A DNA stretch of 64,000 bases. Origin: Aralia elata (taxonomy: Eukaryota > Streptophyta > Magnoliopsida > Apiales > Araliaceae). The stretch is from contig CM068379.1 in assembly GCA_034770075.1 (NCBI GenBank), forward strand, positions 23,993,506 through 24,057,505. Direction: 5' to 3'. A program made the position numbers and the translations under genes. The notes under the pieces were generated by a model. It was not told the DNA's origin. It saw nothing but the letters and a program-made list of their open reading frames with translations, and made no database searches. Shown here piece by piece: positions 11,850 to 23,410 of the stretch. Positions within the stretch are counted from its first letter, which is position 1. Every line of letters starts with the position of its first letter.

Positions 11850-14677
11850 TGTGACAAACGAGAATTTTGTAACTTAATTTGAATATTTATTGATTGAATA
11901 AATATTTTTCGATGATTTGATTATTGAATTAATTGATTAATTGATGAAATTGTGGTAGATTAATTTAATTATATGTGTTATATTAATTAAATTAATGTGA
12001 AGAATTTTTATATTTAAAGTATGTGTTTAATTGAATTTATTTGATTAAATACATTATTTAAATAAGTATAATGTTATTTCTAATTAATTTAATTATTAAT
12101 TAGAGATTTAATAATTTGTCATTATCAATAAATGAGAATTTTATTATATGACTATGTGATTTAATGTAGAATTATTCTACTTTATTTAATTGATTTTAGT
12201 AAGATTATTTAATTAATTTAAATATGTGACATGAACAATATTATAAGTAAATTATTGGAATAAACTAGAAGGGAGGATAAAAGGAGTAAGCCAAACATGG
12301 CCTTAGTAGGAGTTGGTGCCAGTTATTAACTGACACCATGTTCTGTCAATTTAACTTCACGTAGTTTAATCATACGCATTCCAATATCAGCTCTTTTAAA
12401 AGAGCCAGAGAGAAAACTTGAGAGAGAATTTTGATTAAAAAGGAGTTTGGTGAATCAAAGAAGCTTACTAGCAATCTAAACAAACAATCAAAGGTAATTT
12501 CCCAATCCCAAGCTTCAATTTATGTTTTTAAAAATTTTCTCCATGAAAACCAAAATTTTGAGTTCTCTGTAACATAAATTGTTCATGATTGTTGACTATA
12601 TGATTGTGTGTTTGATAATATATGTTTTCTATCATCTATGCATGTTTTAAAACAATCAAAACCATGTAATTATGCCTTAATTAAATTTTCATATGTTACA
12701 GAGTATGAAAAACTTGTATATGACTCTTACGTACAAATTGTATGTTTTAAATTGTTTATTTAACTTAAGATTGATAGTTGGGTATGATTATACATGATTT
12801 AGTATACAATACAAAGTTCAAACGGACAGATTCGGAGTATAACCAATCTTTAACATTGAAACTCATGAATTGTTTTGAAACTTTGCGAAATACCAAAAAC
12901 AGTGAAGTTAAAAGCTTTAAAATTGTGTAATTATGTGTTTAAGTTGATAAAACCATGATTTAATTGTTATTAAACGTTTCTATAAAGTCCAAAAACTATG
13001 GGTAATAATTTAATCGGTGAATTGTGAAAAATTTTGGCCAAATTTGGCATTTTCTACGTTCTTCGCGAACTGCAGGAACTGACTTTCGGGTCCACTGCCC
13101 CGGCGGTGGAATTGGTCTATGATTACCGCCCCGGCGGTGTCACCGCCCCAGCGGTGCAAATGAACTAACTTTGTCGCCCCGGCGATGAACCCGCCCTAGC
13201 GACAAAATTGAACTAGAATTCCCGCCCCGGCGGTAGAGTCGCCCCGGCGGTGATTTGTAAAGGAAACCACCGCCCCGGCGGTGGAACAAAAAAAAAAGAG
13301 TAAAAAGAAGAGAGTAAAAATTTTATTCTTTCTTTGTGATCATGTTATGATATCATAGACATACCTAAAGCTTAGGCTAATGTATAAAATGAATGTTAAG
13401 GTACTGTGATGGGTGGTAAGCTTATACCCATTGATTGTTCGGTGTCAACTGAGTTATTAAAATGAAAATTTGATGAGAACGAATCCTGAGGTGTTTATAA
13501 TACTGTAACTAATTATTGTTACTGCTTTATAAACCGAATGTATAGGTTGATTAAAGAACGTGAGTCTTAAATTTATAGTCTACGCACGAGGCAAGTATCT
13601 TATCCTTACTTTTACGTTTACGCACGTTTTCTACCTTGATCTACTATTTTGTTAAGAGCAAGCTACCTAATACTACCTTGATTTCAATCACGCAAGTTCC
13701 TGAACTTAATTCTCTTATCATATATGTTTCATAATGCTATTACTTACTCAAGCAAGTTATTATTTCTATTCCATTCAATTTCATGGATTCAATGAGACGT
13801 TTTAATTTCCCCTTTGTAATGCTTCTGTTATATAGAACTTATTCAATTGTACCTTTTGTGAGATTTAGTTTTGATTCTCGAATTATACCTTTTGAACCTT
13901 GATTGACTAGCGAACCCTTATTGATTCGACTAGTCCATAGTTGATGAGCATTCTAAATTCTAAAAACGCTATTGAAGTAAATCCAAACTAAACTTCCTTT
14001 GGTGCGGACTCCAATGTCAAACTGAGATGAACAACCCTTATACATGGGCTTTTATTACGCGTTAGCGTTAAGATGTTGTGCACATACATGGTACAAAGGG
14101 CTGATCCCCCTGAGTACGAGAAGTAAGGTCCATATAGTCTTACGACTGTTAAAGGTTTAAAGTAGACATACTTGATAACCTGGGACATAGTTCGTGGTCT
14201 TAAGACCCTCAGATGTTCTTTTGAATCTTGTCTTATATTCTTGACTCAAAAGCTAAATCTTCGATTATTCAATATCCATTGATTATTTCGCATGTTATTA
14301 TTATTGTTGTTATTGTACTTATTGGGCAATCATTGCTCACCCTTGCATAATAACATTGCAGCTAAAGTTGAAAGAATTGATGAGCCGTCCACTAGTAAGG
14401 GCAAAGGCAAAGCAAACAAGTGATGGAAACTTGTTATATTGTTTAAATGATGTTTATGTAATAGACTTAAGTATGTTTTCCGCATTGATGTTATGTTAAG
14501 GTTAGATAACCTGGGATTTATTTATTAATGATGTTGTAACCCTTTAATGGGAGATTCCTATTTTAATTAATAGTTTTTCTTTTATATTTGAATGGGTAAT
14601 TAGATGTGATGTGATGTATTTGGATAGTGAACACTAAATCCTGAGGAAACGAAGTACTCAGATTTGGGGGTGTCACA
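11850..14677 (+). repeat. 5' LTR of the Tekay-type element
   Basis: It begins TGTGACAAACGAG and ends GGGGGTGTCACA. The first kilobase is very AT-rich. At 13093-13284 a cluster of GC-rich palindromes built on GCC-CC-GGC interrupts it, ending in a perfect 18-base inverted repeat at 13267-13284. Antisense open frames in it are taken as chance. Confidence 0.94.
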
Positions 14678-14680
14678 GGT

Positions 14681-14692
14681 TGGTATCAGAGC
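14681..14692 (+). other. Primer binding site, tRNA-iMet type (Tekay element)
   Basis: TGGTATCAGAGC lies three bases after the 5' LTR end. Confidence 0.93.
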
Positions 14693-14911
14693 TATAGGTT
14701 ATGAACCTTAGGTGGGGGAAATCTTAGGGTAGTAGCCTTTTAAGAGTCAGAAAATATAGTGGTGATAAACTCTTATCGAGTTCTAAGGAATGAAATAAGG
14801 AAATTCATTAAAGATAATAAAAGACTTTATGTGCTATGTGCTTATGTGTTAGTAACCTATGTGCTGCGACTAGTACCGAGTATTAATTAAAATTTAAACT
14901 TTGTTGTCAGG

Positions 14912-15669
14912 ATGTCGGATGTTAGAGGATTCAGTCAGCTTAGGGATGTTGAGCCTCGAGTGGCTAGAGAGGAGGAGCCCCGTGATATTCATGTTATCCG
15001 GGAGCAGTTGATATACAAAGAGCCATTTCCATTAATCACAGTTGTGGGTCAGGAGTATGAGCCTGAGTCTGATCTAGAGGAGGATCCTGAGGAAACAGAG
15101 GCTGAGGAGGATGATGAGGATTCCGAGGAGATACCCCTTGCCTCTGTTGATGTTGAGATGTACGATGCCTTGTATGATCGTACCATAGAGTTGCAGGCCA
15201 GAGTTAGAGATTGGGAGAGACTGGCAAATATACGCCAGACTTTTATAGAACAGAAGGATGAGAAGATTGAGGATCTTGAGATACGTCTTGGAGACGTAGA
15301 ATGGAAGTTAGTTCAGGCAGAGAGTCAAAAAGAAGACTTGCTGGCTGAGAATGAAAAGACGAAACTTGAGATTCAGAAATTAAAGAATGAATTGAGTGAG
15401 GAGTCAGCAGAACGTGCTAGAGCAGAGGATGCTTGGATGAATAACGCTCGACGTGCAGAAATTTCCGAAGAAGGTGAACGGGCAAAGAAGGCTAAGATTG
15501 AAGAGACAGACTATACTTTCCAGACAGCGATTGATAGGGCCCAGGATCGAGTTCTCCACTATCCAGTTCAGTTCGAGGACTTACCATAGTACATGTTGGA
15601 TCGCAGGACGATGTGCCGTATCATAGAGGAAGAACGTAGACAGGCAGTTCGACGCCTTAGTAGGTCGTG
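14912..15669 (+). CDS. Pre-gag acidic coiled-coil ORF of the Tekay-type element
   Basis: The 225-aa frame starts MSDVRGFSQL at 14912, ends at TAG 15587-15589, and stays open for 26 more codons to TGA 15667-15669. Residues about 50-75 are strongly acidic (runs of Glu and Asp). About 82-200 have heptad-like spacing rich in Glu, Lys and Leu, as in a coiled coil. No zinc finger, protease or polymerase motif is visible. It lies between the primer site and gag, 300-380 bp before the gag ATG. TAG may be a CAG-to-TAG lesion, as elsewhere in this element. Function is unknown; an accessory or capsid-assembly role is a guess. Confidence 0.6.
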
Positions 15670-15966
15670 ATAGGAGAAGTTTTTGAATTATGTGTAAATA
15701 TTTATAGTAGTTAATGATGTAAATTCCAGCGTGCTTATACACAATGGAATATGACTATTTAATCCTAAAGATTGTTTGATCTTGGGATAGTTGATGTAAA
15801 TAGCAGTGATGCTACCTTTCTATGTTTAAGACTTTTGAATTAATGAAATATCAGTTTTATTTGAAGATGTTATGTGTTAAATATTTAACCTGAATTGTTT
15901 GAGTTAAATGTTGAACACTTAAGAAATTGAGTGATGATCTAATAAGCGCATATTCTTGAACAGAAA

Positions 15967-18900
15967 ATGCCGCCGAGATGCCAACCACGTCAACAAGCTC
16001 AGGAGAGCTCTACTAACAATAATGACGCCAATGTTAATCCTGTTCAGCAGTTGGTGAACCTTTTGGTTGGAGCACTTGCGAATCAGCCGCAAGCTCCACC
16101 AGTGACGTCATTTAAGGATTTCAAAGCGGTAGGACTGCCAGAATTTAGGGGTTCCCTGAACCTGATCGAAGCCCAAACTTGGGTGATGGAAATGGAGAAA
16201 GTATTTAACGTTACTAGGGTTAGTGATGATCAAAATACTGCCTTTGTAACGTTCATGCTTAAATCGGAGGTCAGCTATTGGTGGCAGGTAAATAAGGTTC
16301 GAGGAGGTCAGGGTGTAATCGCATGGGATAGATTTAAGGAGATGTTCTTTGAAATGTACTTTCCGACGAGCTCGCGTAACCAGATGGAGATTCAACTTCT
16401 AGAGCTGAAACAGGGTACCATGACTGTACCGGAGTACGCGATGAAGTTTAATGAGTTGGCTAGGTTCGCAACTTACCAAGTGAACACCGATGAAAGGAAG
16501 GAAAGGAGATTCGAACAGGGATTGAAGCCATGGTTGTACAGCAAGGTGCCAATGTTCCAATTGAACACTTTTGCCAGAGTTTTGGAGAAGGTGATTATCG
16601 CTGAAGGTGGGAGTGATGCTCTGACTAAGTATAACCAGGAGCAGAAGAAGAAGAAAGGCGAAAATAAAAATAACAAAGCGAGTGGTAGTAACAGTAGAGG
16701 TCACAACCAGAAGAGGAAGTGGAATGATAATGGATCTACTGGAAATCAGCAAGGAGGTCAGAAGAAGAAGGTAGAAGCGTGTGTTACATGTGGGAAGAAT
16801 CACGTGGGGATTTGCCTGAAAGGGAAGAGAATTTGCTACAATTGCAACTAGGAGGGCCACATAGCACCGAATTGTCCGAATCCAAAGAAGGGTGCTTGTT
16901 TCACATGCGGATCAAAGGATCATCTGGCTAGGGATTGTCCCAAGAAGACAGTAGAAGGAGCAGGAACAATAGGAAATAAGGGAAACAGTAGTGGTAGCAC
17001 GTTGACTATAACCGGATCTGCACCAACAAACCGACCTACCGTCAGGACTTTCAACATGACCGTGCAAGATGTCGTGCAGTCTCGCGATGTGGTGTCAGGT
17101 ATCATTCCAATCAATAATATAGATGCTTATGTATTGTTTGATTCGGGTGCTACTTGTTCATTTATATCTGATGACTTTGCTAAGAACTTAAATTTGCCTA
17201 AGGAGGAATTAGATTACCCTTTGAACATAGAAATTGCGAATAGGAAAGTAATTCCTGTTAGGTACGTACACAAGAACTATAGAGTGAACATTAAGGGAAA
17301 CGTGATGAAAGTAGATCTGATCCCAATCAAACTTGGGGAATTTGACGTTATTTTGGGTATGGATTGGCTATTCAATTATGGAGCGATAATTGATTGCCAA
17401 AAGAAACGTATTAACCTTATGACTCTGTCAAATGTAGTATTTTACGGCAGCAAATCGCCTAGACAAGCGAGTTATCTGATGATGATGCAGGCCAGGAAGT
17501 TGTTAAGACAAGGCTGTGTGGGATACTTAGCCTACATAGTAGATACTCAAAAAGAGAGTCCGAAATTAGAAGAGATACCTGTCGTAAGGGACTTTGTAGA
17601 CGTTTTTCCAGACGATTTGCCAGGACTTCCGCCAGATAGGGAAGTTGAATTCGTAATCGATTTGGCGCCAGGCACTGCCCCGATATCGAAGGCTTCGTAC
17701 CGTATGGCCCCAGTAGAGATGAAAGAGTTAATGGTACAACTGCAAGAACTTTTAGATAAGAAGTATATTCAGCTGAGCGTATCGCCATGGGGAGCGCCGG
17801 TGTTATTTGTTAAAAAGAAGGACGGATCAATGCGACTGTGCATTAATTACAAAGAGTTGAACAAGGTCACGATTAAGAATAAATATCCATTGCCAAGAAT
17901 CGATGACTTATTTGATCAGTTGAAAGGAGCTAGATATTTCTCGAAGATAGATTTGAGGAGTGGGTATCATCAGTTGAAGGTGAGGAAAGAAGATGTACCG
18001 AAGACAGCGTTCAGAAATCATTATGGTCATTACGAGTTTCTGGTGATGTCATTTGGTCTAACGAATGCTCCTGCAGCATTCATGGACTTAATGAACAGGG
18101 TGTTTAAGCCGTTTTTGGATAAATTTGTAGTAATATTCATTGACGATATTCTAATTTATTCCAAAACCAAGGAAGAGCATACAGAACATTTGAAGTTGAC
18201 ATTAGAAGCGTTAAGAAGAGAGAAGTTGTACGCTAAGTTTTCAAAGTGTGAATTCTGAATAGAACGAGTGCAATTTCTTGGACATGTGATTGACAAGGAT
18301 GGGATTTTGGTGGATCCGTCAAAGGTCGAAGCAGTGCTTAACTAGGATCAGTTGAAAACGCCATCAGAAGTAAGGAGTTTCCTTAGATTGGCAGGTTACT
18401 ACAGAAGATTTATTCAAGATTTTTCCAAAATCGCGACTCCGTTAACGAATTTGACTAGAAAGACGGTGAAATTCGTTTGGACGGAGAAGTGTAAGGAAAG
18501 TTTTCAAGAATTAAAGAAGAGGTTGAGTATGGCGCCTGTGTTGTCTCTACCGGATAGCACAGGAAATTTTGTGGTGTATAGTGATGCGTCGCATAAGGGA
18601 CTAGGTTGTGTGCTTATGCAAAATGGTAAGGTCATTGCGTATGCGTCACGATAATTAAAATACTATGAGAAGGGGTATCCTACCCATGATTTGGAGTTGG
18701 CCACAGCGGTGTTTGCTTTGAAGATATGGAGGCACTATCTTTACGGGGAGAAGTGTGAAATATATACAGACCACAAGAGTTTGAAATATATTTTTACACA
18801 GAAGGATCTGAACATGCGTCAGAGGAGATTGTTGGAATTGATAAAAGATTACGACTGCGAAATTTTATACCATCCGGGTAAAGCGAACGTGGTGGCTGAT

Positions 18901-20472
18901 GCCTTAGGCAGAAAGGGATGGGAGAAATTGTTTATGATTACCGCTCAAGAGGAGCTAATTACAACAATGGCGAAACTGGAGTTGGAGGTGAAATTTTCGG
19001 AAGAGTGTGACAAAAAATTATTTTAGTTGAGAATCGGTTCAACTTTGGTGGATAAGGTTAAGGAAACACAAAATCAGGACGAAGAATGTGAGAAAATCAG
19101 GAAAAGTATATCTGGAGGCGATAAAATGAAATTTAAAGTTGATAACGATGGAGTATTGAGATTCGAGGGAAGAATTTGGGTTCCGCCAGTGCAAGAGGTT
19201 AAGGAGGAAATTTTGAGCAAGGCTCATAATTCTAGATATTCGATTCATCCGGGTAGTACGAAGATGTACCAGGATCTCCGACAGCATTTCTGGTGGCCGA
19301 ATATGAAGAGAGACGTTGCCGATTATGTGGCCAAGTGTTTGACATGTCAAAAAGTTAAAGCTGGACATCAGAGACCAAGTGGGCTATTACAACCGTTAGA
19401 AATCCCATAATGGAAATGGGAGCACATCACCATGGATTTCGTAGTAGGTCTTCCGACAACTCAGAAAGGTTTCGACGCAGTATGGGTTATCGTAGATCGA
19501 CTGACGAAATCAGCACATTTTCTACCGATCAAGATCAGATTCTACCTAGATCAGTTGGTGAAGTTGTATGTGAAGGAGATTGTTTTGAGGCACGGTGTTC
19601 CAATATCTATTGTCTCAGATAGGGATCCGCGCTTCACATCGAACTTCTGGAAACGACTACAGGAATGCATGGGAACGCAGTTACGTATGAGTACGGCATA
19701 TCATCCACAAATCGACGGACAAAGCGAAAGGACGATTCAAACATTGGAAGATATGTTACGAGCTTGCATTATGGACTTCAAAGAAAATTGGGACGATCAT
19801 CTACCGTTAATGGAATTTGCTTACAATAACAGTTACCATGAAAGTATTGGCATGCCGCCTTACGAAGCGTTGTACGGCAGAAAGTGTAGAACTCCATTAT
19901 GTTCGGATGAAGTTGGCGAACGACAATTGCTAGGACCAGAACTGGTACAACAGACCGCAGAAATCGTCAAAGTGATCAGAGCAAGATTGATAGCAGCTCA
20001 GGGTAGACAAAAGAAATATGCCGATCAACATCGTAAGGATCGAGAATTTGAGTCTGGTAGCTACGTTTTCTTGAAAGTATCTCCCTGGAAAGGGAAGATT
20101 CGTTTTGGTAAGAAGGAAAAACTGAGCCCGAGGTTCATTGGACCCTTTGAAGTGTTAAGAAGAGTTGGAGAGGTTGCGTATGGGGTAGCTTTACCTCCAG
20201 CATTGGAACACATCCACAATGTCTTCCATGTCTCGGTATTACGACCATACAAACCCGACTACAAGCATGTCATAGAATTTGAACCCCTGTAAGTTGAAAA
20301 AGATTTGTCTTACGAAGAAGAGGCTATTCAGATAGTTGACAGGAAAGAGCAAGTGCTACGAAATAAAATTATACCTTCTGTTAAGGTGATCTGGAGGAAC
20401 CACAAAGCTGAAGAAGCAACGTGAGAACTCGAAGATCAAATGATGAGAAATTATCCTCAGTTATTTGCTTAA
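15967..20472 (+). pseudogene. Tekay-type gag-pol, one frame with eight in-frame stops
   Basis: Gag begins MPPRCQPRQQ at 15967 (conserved gag block about residues 55-190). Three Cys/His knuckles follow at about 16780-16940; the second contains a stop. Then come protease (LFDSGATCSF near 17137), RT (FIDDILIYS near 18135), RNase H (VYSDASHKG near 18577), the integrase zinc finger (H-H-C-C near 19220-19355) and the integrase core with the D, D and E residues present. A chromodomain-like tail follows, ending at TAA 20470-20472. Stops lie at 16849, 18256, 18343, 18652, 19024, 19408, 20290 and 20422. The frame never shifts. At least six stops fit Gln or Trp codons changed by one transition. Without them it would be a full-length polyprotein; as read it cannot be made whole. 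Confidence 0.95.
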
Positions 20473-20581
20473 TCTATGTGTAGCGATTCTAGGGACAGAA
20501 TCTTCGTAAGGGGGAGAATGTAACGGGACGAGTTAATTGAGTCGTGATTCTGAGGACAGAATCCTTTTAAGGGGGGAAAGA
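20473..20581 (+). other. Duplicated polypurine-tract region of the Tekay element
   Basis: Two similar blocks follow gag-pol. The first has GGACAGAATCTT and TAAGGGGGAGAATGTAAC near 20492-20524. The second has GGACAGAATCCTTTTAAGGG followed by GGGAAAGA up to the LTR at 20582. The second is placed to prime plus-strand DNA. Confidence 0.75.
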
Positions 20582-23410
20582 TGTGACAAATGAGAATTTT
20601 GTAACTTAATTTGAATATTTATTGATTGAATAAATATTTTTCAATGATTTGATTGTTGAATTAATTGATTAATTGATGAAATTGTGGTAGATTAATTTAA
20701 TTATATGTGTTACATTAATTAAATTAATGTGGAGAAATTTTATATTTAAAGTATATGTTTAATTGAATTTATTTGATTAAATACATTATTTAAATAAGTA
20801 TAATGTTATTTCTAATTAATTTAATTATTAATTAGAGATTTAATAATTTGTTATTATCAATAAATGAGAATTTTTTTATATGACTATGTGATTTAATGTA
20901 GAATTATTCTACTTTATTTAATTAATTTTAGTAAGATTATTTAATTAATTTAAATATGTGACATGAACTATATTATAAGTAAATTATTAGAATAAACTAG
21001 AAGGGAGGATAAAAGGAGTAAGCCAAACATGGCCTTAGTAGGAGTTGGTGCCAGTTATTAACTGACACCATGTTCTGTCAGTTTAACTTCACGTAGTTTA
21101 ATCATACGCATTCCAATATCAGTTCTTTTAAAAGAGCCAGAGAGAAAACTTGAGAGAGAATTTTGATTAAGAAGGAGTTTGGTGAATCAAAGAAGCTTAC
21201 TAGCAATCTAAACAAACAATAAAAGGTAATTTCCCAATCCCAAGCTTCAATTTATGTTTTTAAAAATTTTCTCCATGAAAACCAAAATTTTGAGTTCTCT
21301 GTAACATAAATTGTTCATGATTGTTGACTATATAATTGTGTGTTTGATAATATATGTTTTCTATCATCTATGCATGTTTTAAAACAATCAAAACCATGTA
21401 ATTATGCCTTAATTAAATTTTCATATGTTACAGAGTATGAAAAACTTGTATATGACTCTTACGTACAAATTGTATGTTTTACATTGTTTATTTAACTTAA
21501 GATTGATAGTTGGGTATGATTATACATGATTTAGTATACAATACAAAGTTCAAACAGACAGATTCGGAGTATAACCAATCTTTAACATTGAAACTCATGA
21601 ATTGTTTTGAAACTTTGCGAAATACCAAAAACAGTGAAGTTAAAAGCTTTAAAATTGTGTAATTATGTGTTTAAGTTGATAAAACCATGATTTAATTGTT
21701 ATTAAACGTTTTTGTAAAGTCCAGAAACTATGGGTAGTAATTTAATCGGTGAATTGTGAAAAATTTTGGCCAAATTTGGTATTTGTTTGTGTTCTTCGCG
21801 AACTACAGGAACTGACTTTCGGGTCCACCGCCCCGGCGGTGGAATTGGTCTATGATTACCGCCCCGACGGTGTCACTGCCCCGGCAGTGCAAATGAACTG
21901 ACTTTGTCGCCCCGACGATGAACCCGCCCCAGCGACAAAATTAAACTAGAATTCCCGCCCCGGTGGTAAAGTCGCTCCGGCGGCGATTTGTAAAGGAAAC
22001 CACCGCCCTGGCGGTGGAACAAAAAAAAAAGAGTAAAAAGAAGAGAGTAAAAATTTTATTCTTTCTTTGTGATCATGTTATGATATCATAGACATACCTA
22101 AAGCTTAGGCTAATGTATAAAATGAATGTTAAGGTACTGTGATGGGTGGTAAGCTTATACCCATTGATTGTTCGGTGTCAACTGAGTTATTAAAATGAAA
22201 ATTTGATGAGAACGAATCTTGAGGTGTTTATAATACTGTAACTAATTATTGTTACTGCTTTATAAACCGAATGTATAGATTGATTAAAGAACGTGAGTCT
22301 TAAATTTATAGTCTACGCACGAGGCAAGTATTTTATCCTTGCTTTTACGTTTACGCAAGTTTTCTACCTTGATATACTATTTTGTTAAGAGCAAGCTACC
22401 TAATACTTCCTTGATTTCAATCACGCAAGTTCCTGAACTTAATTCTCTTATCATATATATTTCATAATGCTATTACTTACTCGAGCAAGTTATTATTTCT
22501 ATTCCATTCAATTTCATGGATTCAATGAGACGTTTTAATTTCCCCTTTGTAATGCTTCTGTTATATAGAACTTATTCAATTGTACCTTTTGTGAGATTTA
22601 GTTTTGATTCTCGAATTACACCTTTTGGACCTTGATTGACTAGCGAACCCTTATTGATTCGACTAGTCCATAGTTGATGAGCGTTCTAAATTCTACAAAC
22701 GTTATTGAAGTAAATCCAAACTAAATTTCCTTTGGTGCGGACTTCGATGTCAAACTGAGATGAACAACCCTTATACAGGGGATTTTATTACGCGTTAGTG
22801 TTAAGATGTTGTGCACATACATGGTACAAAGGGCTGATCCCCCTGAGTACGAGAAGTAAGGTCCATATAGTCTTACGACTGTTAAAGGCTTAAAGTAGAC
22901 ATACTTGATAACCTGGGACATAGTTCGTGGTCTTAAGACCCTCAGATGTTCTTTTGAATCTTGTCTTATATTCTTGACTCAAAAGCTAAATCTTTGATTA
23001 TTCAATATCCATTGATTATTTCGCATGTTATTATTATTGTTGTTATTGTACTTGCTGGGTAATCATTGTTCACCCTTGCATAATAACATTGCAGCTAAAG
23101 TTGAAAGAATTGATGAGCCATCCACTAGTAAGGGCAAAGGCAAAGCAAACAAGTGATGAAGACTTGTTATATTGTTTAAATGATGTTTATGTAATAGACT
23201 TAAGTATGTTTTCCGCATTGATATTATGTTAAGGTTAGATAACCTGGGATTTATTTATTAATGATGTTGTAACCCTTTAATGGGAGATTCCTATTTTAAT
23301 TAATAGTTTTTCCTTTATATTTGAATGGGTAATTAGATGTGATGTGATGTATTTGGATAGTGAACACCAAATCCTGAGGAAACGAAGTACCCGGATTTGG
23401 GGGTGTCACA
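20582..23410 (+). repeat. 3' LTR of the Tekay-type element
   Basis: This is a near-copy of 11850-14677, ending GGGGGTGTCACA before the CAAAT duplication. The GC-rich palindrome cluster recurs at about 21826-22017 with several paired or deamination-type changes. Confidence 0.94.

Larger units (their letters stand above)
11850..23410 (+). mobile_element. Complete Ty3/gypsy chromovirus, Tekay/Del type
   Basis: LTRs of 2828 and 2829 bp flank an internal part with primer site, a coiled-coil ORF, gag-pol and purine tract. The 5-bp duplication CAAAT is at 11845-11849 and 23411-23415. Domain order is protease, RT, RNase H, integrase. A chromodomain-like tail (about 20308-20470) follows the integrase, the mark of Tekay/Del chromoviruses. 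The two LTRs differ only at scattered bases, so the insertion is fairly recent, yet gag-pol has eight in-frame stops. Confidence 0.95.

Noticed and set aside
13988..14188. Antisense 66-aa frame MSQVIKYVYF..., also at 22721-22921
   Set aside because: It is in both LTRs of the Tekay element for the same reason; no sign of selection can be drawn from a recent duplicate.
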